64,000 nt of DNA from Serratia marcescens (GCF_001902635.1 NZ_MJAO01000015.1:62001-126000); one strand, 5' to 3'. Counted from the stretch's first letter, positions 37,878 to 47,388 are shown. The notes: a model not told the origin generated them from the sequence alone. Made by a program: numbers and translations.

Positions 37878-39659
37878 TTATGCCTGCACCAATGGGCCTG
37901 GGTTTTTCAGATACTGCTCGCGAATGGCGCGGGCAGACCAGTAAGCCAGCGCCGCCACGGTGCCGGTCGGGTTGTAGCCCAGCCCCTGCGGGAAGGCCGA
38001 TGCGCCGATCGAGAACACGTTGTGCACATCCCAGCTCTGCAGATAGCGGTTGACCGCGCTGGTATTCGGATCTTCCCCCATCACCGCGCCGCCGTTCATA
38101 TGGGTGGTCTGGTAGTTGGTGGTATCGAAGTGGCTGTTGGCGTTTTTCGGGCTGCCGGCGATCAGTTTCGGGTTCATCGCCTTGGCGATCGGCGCCATCT
38201 TGTCGTACATGAACTGCGCCATCTTGATGTCGTTTTCCTGCCAGTCGAACGTCATGCGCAGCAACGGCTGGCCGAACACGTTCTTGTAGTTGGGATCGAG
38301 ATCCAGATAGTTGTTGCGGTACGACTGGTGCGCGCCGTGGGCGTCCATCGACACATGGTGGGTATAGGCATCCGCCACCGCCGCTTTCCACTTGCTGCCC
38401 CAGGCCGGGGTGCCCGGCGGGGTCGGCAGGCCGGAGATCGGCTTGGTGCCCGCCTGGTTGACCCAGAACGGCGAACCGCCGACGAAGCCTTCTTTGGCAT
38501 GGTCGAAGTTATCGGCGTTGAAATCGTCCACGCCCACGCCGTTGCCGCCGGCGCCGATGAACGGGTTGGTGAACACGTCTTTATCGAAGAACGCCTTGAT
38601 GGTGGTCATGTTCTGGTAAGCGAAGTTGCGCCCAACCACGCCTTCGCCGGTCACCGGATCGTAAGGCTTGCCGATGCCGGACAGCAGCATCAGGTGCACA
38701 TTGTGGAACTGGAACGCGCCCAGGATCACCAGATCGGCCGGCTGTTCAATCTCGCGGCCCTGCGCATCGACGTAGTTCACGCCGGTGGCGCGGGACTTGT
38801 CGTCGGTCAGGTTGACCTTCAGCACGTTGGCGTTGGTGCGCAGCTCAAAGCGTTTTTCCATGCGCAGCGCCGGCAAGATGTTGACGTTCGGCGAGGCTTT
38901 GGAATACATGTAGCAGGCGTAGCCGCTGCAGAAACCGCAGAAGTTGCACGGGCCCATCTGCGCGCCATACGGGTTGGTGTAAGAGTCCGAGGTGTTGGCG
39001 GACGGCAGGTTGTAAGGGTGGTAGCCCACCTCCAGCGCCGCTTTCTCGAACAGCTGGGCGGAGTAGGTGTTTTTCTGCGCCGGCAGCGGGAAGTCGTCGG
39101 AGCGATCCGGCGCAAAGCGGTTGCCGCCCTTCTGCGCCACTTTCTGCCCCTTGATGGTCCAGGCGGTGCCGGAGGTACCGAACACTTTCTCCGCCTTGTC
39201 AAAGAACGGCTCCAGCTCGTCGTAGGTCACGCCGAAGTCCTGGATGGTCATGTCCTTCGGAATGAAGTTTTTGCCGTAGCGCTCTTCATAGTGGCTGCGC
39301 ATGCGCAGTTCGATCGGATCGACGCGGAAATGCACCCCCGACCAGTGCAGACCGGCGCCGCCAACGCCGGTACCCGGCAGAAACGCCGCCAGCTGGCGGT
39401 AAGGCACCGCGGTCTGGCTGCTGTTGTGGCGAATGGTGACGGTGCTTTTAGACAGATCCTGGAACAGCTTGCGGCGGATGTTATAGGTCAGCTCGTCGAT
39501 CACCTGCGGATAAGAACCGTCCGGGTAGGTGTCGCGCATCGGGCCACGCTCCAGCGCCACCACGTTGAGGCCGGCCTCGGTCAGCTCTTTGGCCATGATC
39601 GCGCCCACCCAGCCGAAGCCGACGATCACCGCGTCTACTTTTTTCATTACCGTTGCCAT
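37878..39659 (-). CDS. Gluconate 2-dehydrogenase, flavoprotein subunit
   Basis: A 593-residue GMC oxidoreductase. The FAD-binding VIVGFGWVGAIMAKELTEAG is at the N-terminus, LPGTGVGGAGLHWSGV follows near 115, and the C-terminal GYNPTGTVAALAYWSARAI closes the flavin site. The His-Asn type active site is likely in THMNGGAVMGED. Cys 238, 241, 244 and 249 form CNFCGFC-SGYAC, a cluster suggestive of an iron-sulfur centre. There is no signal peptide of its own; export probably rides on the Tat signal of the small subunit. Gluconate is the likeliest substrate but 2-ketogluconate or a polyol is possible. Confidence 0.87.
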   Translation of the reverse strand: MATVMKKVDAVIVGFGWVGAIMAKELTEAGLNVVALERGPMRDTYPDGSYPQVIDELTYNIRRKLFQDLSKSTVTIRHNSSQTAVPYRQLAAFLPGTGVGGAGLHWSGVHFRVDPIELRMRSHYEERYGKNFIPKDMTIQDFGVTYDELEPFFDKAEKVFGTSGTAWTIKGQKVAQKGGNRFAPDRSDDFPLPAQKNTYSAQLFEKAALEVGYHPYNLPSANTSDSYTNPYGAQMGPCNFCGFCSGYACYMYSKASPNVNILPALRMEKRFELRTNANVLKVNLTDDKSRATGVNYVDAQGREIEQPADLVILGAFQFHNVHLMLLSGIGKPYDPVTGEGVVGRNFAYQNMTTIKAFFDKDVFTNPFIGAGGNGVGVDDFNADNFDHAKEGFVGGSPFWVNQAGTKPISGLPTPPGTPAWGSKWKAAVADAYTHHVSMDAHGAHQSYRNNYLDLDPNYKNVFGQPLLRMTFDWQENDIKMAQFMYDKMAPIAKAMNPKLIAGSPKNANSHFDTTNYQTTHMNGGAVMGEDPNTSAVNRYLQSWDVHNVFSIGASAFPQGLGYNPTGTVAALAYWSARAIREQYLKNPGPLVQA

Positions 39660-39661
39660 GA

Positions 39662-40387
39662 TTAGCCCCTCTCCCCTCGAATCGATACCGGCGGGAAGGG
39701 ATAACGCTCCCCTCGCTCAACCCAGTCCATAAAATCGGCGCGCGCGCCCGGAAAATTAATCAGCTTCCAACCGACCATGTCTTTGTTACCGCCATGGATC
39801 GGATCGCTGAAGAAACCTTCACGGGTGTTTTGCAGCAGATAGGAGAAGAACAGTTTCGATGGCAGTTGCTGGAACTCGGCCTCGCCGGACTCGAATTTTT
39901 GCAGCATGGCGTCTTGCTGGGCGCCATCCAATTCGGCGAAAGGCTTGCCGGCGGTTTTCTTGCTGTAGGCGTCGGCGTCACTGATGCCGAGGTTGTAGAT
40001 CTGCTTGGGCACCAGCGGCAGCTGATAGCCCATTTCCTTCGGCACATCGGGATTGAACGGCCCCTGCATGTACCAGATGGAGCCGGTCGCGTAAGGCGTG
40101 TTCATCTGACGATCGATAAACTCCGGCACGCCGGCTTCCAATGCGCCGGGGCCGCGTTCGTCGGCCGGGATCAGGCGCGCGACGGCGGCCTTGACGAAGG
40201 CCCACTCTTCCGGGGTGAAAAAGGTCGGTTGGTAATCGTTCTGCGTTGAGGTGTTCGTGGCAGCGACCGCCGGTGTCGGTGCCGTCAGCGCGCCAACGCC
40301 GCTGCCACCAATCACCGCCGCAGGAATTAAGGTCATCGATTTCAATAAGAAATCGCGCCGCGAATTGTTGGTTTTATGATTCGACAT
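39662..40387 (-). CDS. Gluconate 2-dehydrogenase, subunit 3 (Tat signal)
   Basis: A 241-residue small subunit. It begins with a twin-arginine signal: SRRDFLLKS, then a hydrophobic stretch and cleavage near AVA-AT. The mature part ([39 protein letters not shown]) is the gluconate dehydrogenase subunit 3 family. The Tat signal likely carries the folded flavin subunit across the membrane with it. The ATG at 40387 gives [13 protein letters not shown]; in-frame ATGs at 40399 and upstream are alternatives. First gene of the operon. Confidence 0.86.
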   Translation of the reverse strand: MSNHKTNNSRRDFLLKSMTLIPAAVIGGSGVGALTAPTPAVAATNTSTQNDYQPTFFTPEEWAFVKAAVARLIPADERGPGALEAGVPEFIDRQMNTPYATGSIWYMQGPFNPDVPKEMGYQLPLVPKQIYNLGISDADAYSKKTAGKPFAELDGAQQDAMLQKFESGEAEFQQLPSKLFFSYLLQNTREGFFSDPIHGGNKDMVGWKLINFPGARADFMDWVERGERYPFPPVSIRGERG

Positions 40388-40652
40388 GTCACATTCCATC
40401 CAAAGATAGTCACAACTATTTAACCGCAACCTTTCGTTCGATACGGGTTTTTAAAATAATTTGTTACTTATTTGTATGTTTATTGAAGGTCAAGATGCGA
40501 GCAAACGCAAAGATGTTACCGGTAACTTATTGAATGAACGTAAAGATTTATCTGCTAACGTAAATTTAACTTTTTGTGCGGTTTTTTCAGTAATCGGAAG
40601 GGAAATAACGAAAAATGAGAGGCCGGTCGCGATCTGAACCCGCACCGGAAAC
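40388..40652. other. AT-rich promoter region of the dehydrogenase operon
   Basis: About 265 bases between the operon start and the emtA terminator. It is clearly AT-rich, and the promoter of the dehydrogenase genes must lie here. No operator was recognised. Confidence 0.4.
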
Positions 40653-40680
40653 AAAATCGGCCGCGTTTAGCGGCCGATTT
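40653..40680 (-). terminator. Terminator of emtA
   Basis: AAATCGGCCGC, a five-base loop and GCGGCCGATTT, followed on the minus strand by TGTTT. It lies 14 bases after the emtA stop. Confidence 0.75.
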
Positions 40681-40694
40681 GACAGGATTGAGGG

Positions 40695-41360
40695 TTACTG
40701 CGACATCGCCTGATAGGCGGTGGTCACCTTCCACAAGTAGCGCGGTGCCTGCGGCGCCGGGTGCTTTTTCTGGATGTGCTGATAAAACTCATCCGGGCTC
40801 ATCTGATTGATGCGATTGACCGCCACGCGCTTGTCCGAGGAGAAGGTGCGCAACATGGCACCCGCCCCGTTCACGTATGAAACGATGGTGGCGTAACGCA
40901 AAGTCTGTGGGTTGTTGATCCCGGCTAGCTGCTGGCTTTGAAGAATATTGATATAGGCCGTTCCCAGATCAATATTGACCGCCGGATCCTTCAGCTCACG
41001 CGAGCTGGGCTGCCCGCTTCGTCCTTTCATGCGATAGGCGTCGCGGCCGGCGGTAGAAGCCTTAAGCTGCATCAATCCCACTGCGTTCGAGGTGCTGACC
41101 ACGTTCGGGTTAAACCCGGACTCCACCTGAATAATCGCTTTAATCAGCGTTTCGTCAACGCCATAGTTGCTGGCGGCCTGACGAATGTAATCGTTGTAGA
41201 CAACCGGAGTGCCTGTGCGGTTTACCGGTGCCTGCGGAGGGGGTTTTAACCAACCGCCGCGCGTTGTGCCACTGCCTGAAATATTGCTTGCCGTTTGCGG
41301 ATCTTTGGCGCATCCCGACAAAAGCAAAATTGCCGTAAGGCAACCTATTTTTGTTTTCAC
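40695..41360 (-). CDS. emtA: Membrane-bound lytic murein transglycosylase EmtA
   Basis: A 221-residue lipoprotein of the SLT family that cleaves glycan strands of peptidoglycan. The catalytic Glu is in IIQVESGFNPN, with SNAVGLMQLKAST and VSYVNGAGAMLRTFSSDKR as the other SLT motifs; HPAPQAPRYLWK ends the domain. The start proposed is GTG at 41360, giving (M)KTKIGCLTAILLLSGC with a lipobox at residue 17, because GAGGG lies just upstream. An ATG at 41402 would put 14 extra residues before the signal peptide. Confidence 0.88.
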   Translation of the reverse strand: MKTKIGCLTAILLLSGCAKDPQTASNISGSGTTRGGWLKPPPQAPVNRTGTPVVYNDYIRQAASNYGVDETLIKAIIQVESGFNPNVVSTSNAVGLMQLKASTAGRDAYRMKGRSGQPSSRELKDPAVNIDLGTAYINILQSQQLAGINNPQTLRYATIVSYVNGAGAMLRTFSSDKRVAVNRINQMSPDEFYQHIQKKHPAPQAPRYLWKVTTAYQAMSQ

Positions 41361-41469
41361 AGAATCCCTCACTCCTTTCAATGAGTTGCGTAGCATATAC
41401 AACTTGTAAGGACACCTGCAGTAATTTTTTGGGCTAATCTCAAGCTACCCATATACCAAGAGGTGATTT

Positions 41470-41769
41470 ATGAGTCAATCTGCAACAGGCTGCTTTGTGG
41501 TGACTTTTCGCTATCAGGAAGAGGGATTAACCGACCTGGCCAAGCTGACCGGACAATTGACGCGCGAGGGATTTGTCACGTCGGTGACAGACGAAAAGGG
41601 TGTACATCATGAGCTCGGCAGTAATAGTTTTGCCTTCATAACCACATTGGATCAAGGAGATGTACTGCAGCTGGCGCAGGGGTTCGGGCGGCTGGCGTTG
41701 GGAAAACAACCGGAGGTGGCGATCGACACCTGTAAGGACTATCTGCAGCGGTTACATACTGATACATAA
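41470..41769 (+). CDS. GhoS-like antitoxin (no toxin partner)
   Basis: A 99-residue protein whose core, CFVVTFRYQEEGLTDLAKL followed by GVHHELGSNSFAFITTL, resembles E. coli GhoS (YjdK). GhoS is the endoribonuclease antitoxin of the type V GhoT/GhoS system, with a ferredoxin-like fold related to CRISPR Cas2. The spacing of the conserved Phe, Tyr and NSFA segment fits. No GhoT-like short hydrophobic gene follows; the 130 bases downstream lead straight to the sit promoter. A good ribosome site (AGAGGTGA) precedes the ATG. The match is from memory and needs a profile search. Confidence 0.6.
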   Translation: MSQSATGCFVVTFRYQEEGLTDLAKLTGQLTREGFVTSVTDEKGVHHELGSNSFAFITTLDQGDVLQLAQGFGRLALGKQPEVAIDTCKDYLQRLHTDT

Positions 41770-41843
41770 AATGCTATAACTCTGCGGACGGTATTATTTT
41801 TTTCAGTTGGAGAAATAACCCGCCGGCGACGGACTGGTGACGC

Positions 41844-41872
41844 TTGACTTTGCTTCAATTGATATTGATAAT
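41844..41872 (+). promoter_or_regulatory. Promoter of the Mn/Fe transporter operon
   Basis: TTGACT (41844-41849), 17 bases and GATAAT (41867-41872). The -10 is embedded in the Fur box. Confidence 0.7.
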
Positions 41873-41879
41873 CATTTTC
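41861..41879 (+). promoter_or_regulatory. Fur box of the Mn/Fe transporter operon
   Basis: GATATTGATAATCATTTTC matches the 19-bp Fur consensus at 17 positions, the best of the three Fur boxes in this window. Confidence 0.85.
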
Positions 41880-41901
41880 ATTTGAGCCAGGAGACGTCAT
41901 C

Positions 41902-42846
41902 ATGCCATTGATAAATTGCGCTTTTCGCCGCGGTCGCCTTCCCCGCGCTGCCGCACTGTTACGCCCCGTCACCCTCTTTTGCCTGCTGCTCGGCGCCGTG
42001 CTGGTCAGCCAAAACGCGCTGGCGGAAAAGAAGCTGCGTGTGGTGACCACCTTCACCATCATTCAGGACATCGCCCAGAACGTGGCGGGTGACGCCGCCG
42101 TGGTGGAATCCATCACCAAGCCGGGTGCCGAGATCCACGACTATCAACCCACCCCGCGCGATATCGTCAAGGCGCAGCACGCCGACCTGATCCTGTGGAA
42201 CGGCATGAACCTGGAACGCTGGTTCCAGCGCTTCTTCGAGAACATCAAGCAGGTGCCGGCGGCGGTGGTGACCGAAGGCATCACCCCACTGCCGATCCGC
42301 GAAGGGCCGTATAACGGCAACCCGAACCCGCATGCCTGGATGTCGCCGAGCAACGCGCTGGTGTATATCGAGAACATCCGCAAAGCGCTGGTGGCGCACG
42401 ACCCGGCCAATGCGGAAACCTACAACCGCAACGCCAAAGCCTACGCCGAGAAAATCGGCGCGCTGGACGCCCCGCTGCGCGAACGCCTGGCCCGCATTCC
42501 GGCCGCGCAGCGCTGGCTGGTGACCAGTGAAGGCGCCTTCAGCTATCTGGCGCAAGACTACCAGCTGAAAGAGGTCTACCTGTGGCCGATCAACGCCGAT
42601 GAGCAAGGCTCACCGCAGCAGGTGCGCCGGGTGATCGACGCGGTGCGCGCCCAGCATATTCCGGTGGTGTTCAGCGAGAGCACTATTTCCGACAAGCCGG
42701 CCAAACAGGTGGCGAAAGAGACCGGCGCCAAATACGGCGGCGTACTGTATGTGGACTCCCTGTCCACTCGCGACGGCCCGGTGCCGACCTATATCGATTT
42801 ACTCAACACCACCGTACAAACCATCGCCAAAGGATTCGATCAATGA
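41902..42846 (+). CDS. sitA: Mn/Fe ABC transporter, periplasmic binding protein
   Basis: A 314-residue binding protein of the SitA/YfeA cluster (class III metal carriers). A long signal region ends near NALAE (residue 42). Metal ligands expected for the family are seen as His in EIHDYQP, His in NPHAWMS, Glu in TSEGAFSY and Asp in VDSLS. It carries Mn(II) and Fe(II) to the SitBCD transporter. The start is the ATG after AGGAGACGTC. It overlaps sitB by four bases. The operon could equally be named yfeABCD after Yersinia. Confidence 0.92.
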   Translation: MPLINCAFRRGRLPRAAALLRPVTLFCLLLGAVLVSQNALAEKKLRVVTTFTIIQDIAQNVAGDAAVVESITKPGAEIHDYQPTPRDIVKAQHADLILWNGMNLERWFQRFFENIKQVPAAVVTEGITPLPIREGPYNGNPNPHAWMSPSNALVYIENIRKALVAHDPANAETYNRNAKAYAEKIGALDAPLRERLARIPAAQRWLVTSEGAFSYLAQDYQLKEVYLWPINADEQGSPQQVRRVIDAVRAQHIPVVFSESTISDKPAKQVAKETGAKYGGVLYVDSLSTRDGPVPTYIDLLNTTVQTIAKGFDQ

Positions 42847-43733
42847 CCAACGAGCTGTTTGTCCGCCCTGAATTGAACGTGGACGATGTAACAGTGACCT
42901 ACAACAACGGCCATACCGCCATTCACAATGCCGGCTTCACGCTGAGCGGCGGGTCGATCTGTGCGCTGGTCGGCGTCAACGGCAGCGGCAAGTCGACGTT
43001 ATTCAAAAGCATCATGGGCCTGGTCAGGCCCACTGCCGGCCAGGTATCGCTGAACGACAAACCGGTGGCGGACGCGCTGAAAAAGAACCTGATCGCCTAT
43101 GTGCCCCAGACCGAGGACGTCGACTGGAACTTCCCGGTGCTGGTGGAAGACGTGGTGATGATGGGCCGCTACGGCAAGATGAACTTTCTGCGCATTCCGT
43201 CGCGCGAGGATCGGCTACGGGTCGACAAAGCGCTGGAGCGCGTCGGCCTGAGCGAACTGCGCGGGCGGCAGATCGGCGAGCTGTCCGGCGGCCAGAAGAA
43301 GCGCGTGTTTCTGGCGCGCGCGCTGGCACAACAGGGTACGGTGCTGCTGCTGGACGAACCGTTCACCGGCGTGGACGTGAAAACCGAAAACGCCATCATC
43401 GAGCTGCTGCGCGCGTTGCGCGACGAGGGGCACCTGATCCTGGTGTCCACCCACAACCTCGGCAGCGTGCCGGAGTTCTGCGATCGCGTGATCCTCATCA
43501 ACCGCACGGTGCTGGCCGCCGGCCCGACCGAAACCACCTTCACTCAGAGCAATCTGGAACTGGCGTTCGGCGGCGTGCTGCGCCATATCAACCTCTCCGG
43601 GCCGGATCTGCACGACGACAACGATCCGCGCACCGTCACGGTGTTGACCGATGATGAGCGCCCGGCGGTGTTCTACGGCCACACCAAGAGCGATCCGCCG
43701 GCCAACAGCCAGGCCAGGGAGAGACAATCCTGA
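42843..43733 (+). CDS. sitB: Mn/Fe ABC transporter, ATPase
   Basis: A 296-residue ATPase. Walker A is [14 protein letters not shown]-loop [11 protein letters not shown], signature [17 protein letters not shown], Walker [13 protein letters not shown], and the switch His is in [10 protein letters not shown]-terminal extension of about 50 residues after the ATPase core contains HDDNDPRTV, typical of this subfamily. It overlaps both neighbours, so the four genes are translationally coupled. Confidence 0.92.
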   Translation: MTNELFVRPELNVDDVTVTYNNGHTAIHNAGFTLSGGSICALVGVNGSGKSTLFKSIMGLVRPTAGQVSLNDKPVADALKKNLIAYVPQTEDVDWNFPVLVEDVVMMGRYGKMNFLRIPSREDRLRVDKALERVGLSELRGRQIGELSGGQKKRVFLARALAQQGTVLLLDEPFTGVDVKTENAIIELLRALRDEGHLILVSTHNLGSVPEFCDRVILINRTVLAAGPTETTFTQSNLELAFGGVLRHINLSGPDLHDDNDPRTVTVLTDDERPAVFYGHTKSDPPANSQARERQS

Positions 43734-44593
43734 TGCTGGACCTTCTGTTGCAACCCTTCAGTTATAACTACATGGTGAAGGCCATCTGGGTCAGCGCCAT
43801 CGTCGGTGCCGCCTGCGCGTTCCTGTCCGCCTACCTGATGTTGAAGGGATGGTCGCTGATGGGCGACGCGCTGTCGCACTCGGTAGTGCCCGGCGTGGCC
43901 GGCGCCTACGCTCTCGGCCTACCCTACGCCGCCGGCGCCTTTTTCACCGGCATGCTGGCGGCGCTGGCGATGACGCTGGTGCGCCACATCACCCGACTGC
44001 GCGAAGACGCCATCATCGGCTTTATCTTCTCCACCTTCTTCGCCGTCGGCCTGCTGATCGTGTCGCTCAACCCCACTTCGGTCAACGTGCAGTCGATCAT
44101 CTTCGGCAATATCCTCGGCATCGCCGACGAAGACGTGTTGCAGGTGGAAATCATCATCGGCGTTTCGCTGCTGATCCTGTGCCTGGTGTGGAAAGACCTG
44201 CTGGCAGTGTTCTTCGACGAGAGCCACGCGGTGTCGATCGGCCTGTCGCCGCTGCGGTTGAAGATCCTGTTCTTCACCCTGCTCAGCGCCTGCACCGTCG
44301 CTGCGCTGCAAACCGTCGGCGCCATTCTGGTGATCGCCATGGTGATCACGCCGGGCGCCACCGCCTATCTGCTGACCGACCGCTTCAGCCGGCTGGTGAT
44401 CATCGCCATCATTATCGGCGCCCTGACCAGCGGCATCGGCGCCTACCTGAGCTTCTTCCTCGACGGCGCCACCGGCGGGGTGATCGTCACCTTGCAAACG
44501 CTGGTGTTCCTGGCCGCGTTCTTCTTCGCGCCGAAACACGGCCTGCTGGCGTCCAGGCGCCGCGTGGCGCATTCGCAAACCGGAGGCCGCTGA
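43733..44593 (+). CDS. sitC: Mn/Fe ABC transporter, permease 1
   Basis: A 286-residue ABC-3 family permease with about eight helices. KGWSLMGDALSHSVVPGVAGAY is the conserved first cytoplasmic region. TVGAILVIAMVITPGATAYLLTDRF is the ATPase-contact region. It pairs with SitD in a heterodimeric channel. Its first base overlaps the sitB stop and its last base the sitD start. Confidence 0.92.
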   Translation: MLDLLLQPFSYNYMVKAIWVSAIVGAACAFLSAYLMLKGWSLMGDALSHSVVPGVAGAYALGLPYAAGAFFTGMLAALAMTLVRHITRLREDAIIGFIFSTFFAVGLLIVSLNPTSVNVQSIIFGNILGIADEDVLQVEIIIGVSLLILCLVWKDLLAVFFDESHAVSIGLSPLRLKILFFTLLSACTVAALQTVGAILVIAMVITPGATAYLLTDRFSRLVIIAIIIGALTSGIGAYLSFFLDGATGGVIVTLQTLVFLAAFFFAPKHGLLASRRRVAHSQTGGR

Positions 44594-45447
44594 TGGACAC
44601 CCTGTATCAACTGCTCAGTGAACCGTTCGCCTACCCGTTCATGCAGCGGGCGATCGTCGCCGCCATCGTCACTGGCGTGGTATGTGCCGTACTTTCCTGC
44701 TATCTGGTGCTCAAAGGCTGGTCGCTGATGGGCGACGCCATCTCGCACGCGGTGCTGCCCGGCATCGTGGTGGCGTTCGTCGTCGGCATTCCGCTGGCGA
44801 TCGGCGCATTCCTGTCCGGCATCTTCTGCGCGGTCGCCACCGGCTACCTGAAAGAAAACAGTCGGGTAAAGGAAGATACGGTGATGGGCATCGTCTTTTC
44901 CGGCATGTTCGCCTTCGGCCTGGTGCTGTTCTCACGCATCGACACCGACCAGCACCTGAGCCACATTCTGTTCGGCAACATGCTGGGCATTACCGACGGC
45001 GAGCTGAAGCAAACCCTGCTGATCGCCGGCATCACCCTGGCGGTGGTGCTGCTCAAACGCAAAGACTTCATGCTGTACTGTTTCGATCCGCACCATGCGC
45101 GGGTGATCGGCCTGCCGGTCAAACTGCTGCACTATGGGCTGCTGTGCCTGCTGGCGATGACCATCGTCGCCTCGCTGCAGGCCGTGGGGGTGATATTGGT
45201 GATCGCCATGCTGATCGCCCCCGGCATCATCGCCTTTATGCTGTGCCGCCGCTTCGATCGCATGCTGATGGTGGCGACGCTGGTGTCGGTATTCTCCTGC
45301 GTACTCGGCACCCTGATCAGCTTTCACATCGACGGCGCCACCGGGCCCTGCATCGTCATCGTGCAGGCGGTGTTGTTCATCATCGCCTTGTTGTACAGCA
45401 AGTTACGTCCGTTACAGCGTAACCCATCCACGCTCACCAACGCTTAA
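44593..45447 (+). CDS. sitD: Mn/Fe ABC transporter, permease 2
   Basis: A 284-residue ABC-3 permease, paralogous to SitC. It has KGWSLMGDAISHAVLPGIVVAF and AVGVILVIAMLIAPGIIAFML in the same places. The ATG at 44593 overlaps the sitC stop and follows GGAGGCC. Much longer reading frames that begin inside sitC are shifted copies of sitC and are not used. A strong terminator follows. Confidence 0.92.
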   Translation: MDTLYQLLSEPFAYPFMQRAIVAAIVTGVVCAVLSCYLVLKGWSLMGDAISHAVLPGIVVAFVVGIPLAIGAFLSGIFCAVATGYLKENSRVKEDTVMGIVFSGMFAFGLVLFSRIDTDQHLSHILFGNMLGITDGELKQTLLIAGITLAVVLLKRKDFMLYCFDPHHARVIGLPVKLLHYGLLCLLAMTIVASLQAVGVILVIAMLIAPGIIAFMLCRRFDRMLMVATLVSVFSCVLGTLISFHIDGATGPCIVIVQAVLFIIALLYSKLRPLQRNPSTLTNA

Positions 45448-45455
45448 CCCCGCTG

Positions 45456-45489
45456 CCGATGCGGCGCGCCCCAGCGCCGCATCGGATTT
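45456..45489 (+). terminator. Terminator of sitABCD
   Basis: A 12-bp stem (CCGATGCGGCGC / GCGCCGCATCGG) with a six-base loop, followed by ATTTT, 9 bases after the sitD stop. Confidence 0.8.
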
Positions 45490-45686
45490 TCCGCCGTTCT
45501 CCCGTCCTTTGTCATCAAGTTGCAACCAGTATTGCGCTTAAATTAATCAATAGGGTATATACTTTGAGCTGGCGAGGTGCTGAAAAAATCGCAGCCTTTG
45601 ACGCCGGCTGTGCGCCGCGTCGTGTTTTCACCAAGGGAAAGACGCTAACCTAATGAATTATCAGGCAGCACAGAGGGGGAAATACC

Positions 45687-46556
45687 ATGTGGCAAGCCGT
45701 TAGCCGTCTGTTAAGTGAACATCTTGGCAGCGCAGAGATACGCGAAAGGACTGAACTGCCCGGGGGCGACATTCACCCGGCATGGCGCGTGAGTTACGGA
45801 GATAACGAGGTGTTCGTGAAATGCGACGCCCGTGAACAACTGCCGATATTCACCGCCGAGGCCGATCAGCTGGCGTTGCTGGCGCGCAGCAAGAGCGTGC
45901 GGGTACCGGAAGTGTACGGCGTCGGCAGCGATCGCGACTACAGCTTCCTGCTGCTGGAGTATCAGCAGCTGAAACCCCTCGACGCCCACGGCGCCTACTG
46001 CCTGGGCCAGCAGCTGGCGCATTTGCACCAGTGGAGCGAGCAACCGCAGTTCGGTCTCGACTTCGACAGCGATCTAACCACCACCCCGCAACCCAACGCC
46101 TGGCAGCGCCGCTGGTCGGAATTCTTCGCCGAGCAGCGTATCGGCTGGCAGCTGCAGCTGGCGGCGGAGAAAGGCATGACCTTCGGCGACATCGACGACA
46201 TTGTCGATCGGGTGTATCTGCGCTTGCAGCACCACCAGCCGCAGCCTTCCCTGCTGCACGGCAACCTGTGGCCAGGCAATTGCGCAATGACCGCCCACGG
46301 GCCGATCCTGTTCGACCCGGCCAGCTACTGGGGCGACCGAGAGTGCGATTTGGCGATGCTGCCGCTGTATCCCGAGCTGCCGCCGCAGATCTACGACGGC
46401 TATCAGAGCGTGTGGCCGCTGGAGGCAGGATTTATCGAACGCCAGCCGCTGTATCAGCTGTACTACCTGCTCAACCGCAGCAACCTGTTTGGCGGCCAGC
46501 ATCTGGTAGCCGCGCAACGCGCAGTGGAAGCGTTGTTGCAACGCGAAACGTCATAA
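45687..46556 (+). CDS. yniA: Fructosamine-kinase-like protein YniA
   Basis: A 289-residue member of the fructosamine kinase / ketosamine 3-kinase family, which resembles aminoglycoside phosphotransferases. FVKCDAREQLPIFTAEADQL holds the ATP-binding Lys and Glu. SLLHGNLWPGNC is the catalytic loop, with Asn where many kinases have Asp, as usual in YniA. LFDPASYWGDRECDLAM carries the metal-binding Asp. Members phosphorylate protein-bound or free ketosamines for deglycation. It starts the yniA-yniB-yniC block. Confidence 0.88.
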   Translation: MWQAVSRLLSEHLGSAEIRERTELPGGDIHPAWRVSYGDNEVFVKCDAREQLPIFTAEADQLALLARSKSVRVPEVYGVGSDRDYSFLLLEYQQLKPLDAHGAYCLGQQLAHLHQWSEQPQFGLDFDSDLTTTPQPNAWQRRWSEFFAEQRIGWQLQLAAEKGMTFGDIDDIVDRVYLRLQHHQPQPSLLHGNLWPGNCAMTAHGPILFDPASYWGDRECDLAMLPLYPELPPQIYDGYQSVWPLEAGFIERQPLYQLYYLLNRSNLFGGQHLVAAQRAVEALLQRETS

Positions 46557-46562
46557 CGTTGC

Positions 46563-46590
46563 GGGGCGCCCCTCGGCGCCCCGTTCATTT
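46563..46590. terminator. Bidirectional terminator between yniA and yniB
   Basis: GGGGCGCC, a CCTC loop and GGCGCCCC, with T-rich bases on the plus side. It serves the two convergent genes. Confidence 0.75.
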
Positions 46591-46592
46591 CA

Positions 46593-47153
46593 TCAAGCCG
46601 CGCCGGCCAACTGACCCAACAGACGGATCACAAACCAGGCGATCACCGCAATCACGATCGGCAAGACATACAGCGGGAAGTACTGCAGGAAGATGGTGTG
46701 GTGTGGCAACGTAATGCGCTCTTCCAGCTGCTGGCGCGTGTGCCCTTCGCTGCCCTTGGCCTGCTCCAGGATCATCTGGTCTTCCAACCCTTCGCGGATG
46801 AACTTGACCTGGCGCGACATGCGCGCGCCGGAGGCCTGCAGCGCCAGCCCGACGAAGATCAATATATAGATGATGATGAACATCAGATTGGCGCCGCTGA
46901 ACAGGCTTTTATCCACGTCAGGCACCGGTGAGTTGTACCAGAAGAGGTTCAAGAACGGCGTGTTGAAGCGCACCATATCCACCATCACGTGGACAAAATC
47001 CAGCATCACCGCGTTGATGCCCTTGGTTTTTTCACTGTGCTGATAGATAAAGCCCAGCACGGAAATCAGCGTCGACAGCAACGCCGGGATAAAAACCCCC
47101 CATCCGAGAATGCGTTTCAAAATGGCGATACGCCCGGCCTGTTGATACGTCAT
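46593..47153 (-). CDS. yniB: Inner membrane protein YniB
   Basis: A 186-residue membrane protein with three or four hydrophobic helices and the YniB start MTYQQAGRIAILKRILGWGVFIPAL. NTPFLNLFWYNSP and SGARMSRQVKFIREGLEDQ match the family. In the middle it is about eight residues longer than E. coli YniB. Function unknown. It runs opposite to yniA and hxpB. Confidence 0.88.
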   Translation of the reverse strand: MTYQQAGRIAILKRILGWGVFIPALLSTLISVLGFIYQHSEKTKGINAVMLDFVHVMVDMVRFNTPFLNLFWYNSPVPDVDKSLFSGANLMFIIIYILIFVGLALQASGARMSRQVKFIREGLEDQMILEQAKGSEGHTRQQLEERITLPHHTIFLQYFPLYVLPIVIAVIAWFVIRLLGQLAGAA

Positions 47154-47388
47154 GTGTTCCCCTTGTTAGCGACGTAACCGAATCGGCTAAGTCTACCTGC
47201 AGTTGGCGAAACTCGCCCACCGTTTTCTTCATTCCCGCTGTGCTACAAGCTTAGCCGAATTCGCCGAAATCAACAGTTTACCTGCTACCACGCGCCCTTC
47301 GCCGCTGCCCCCCATTTTGAAGCGGCCCGTCGGCAATGTTACAGTAGCGGGACATTCACCCACCCGCGCCGGCAGGAGTTACCCGCTA

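Noticed and set aside
36546-39665. Very long open frame (about 1039 codons) on the plus strand opposite the gluconate dehydrogenase genes
   Set aside because: It is the antisense of two well-recognised genes in GC-rich DNA, with Val/His/Arg-rich composition and no family resemblance. Codon bias of the real genes keeps the frame open.
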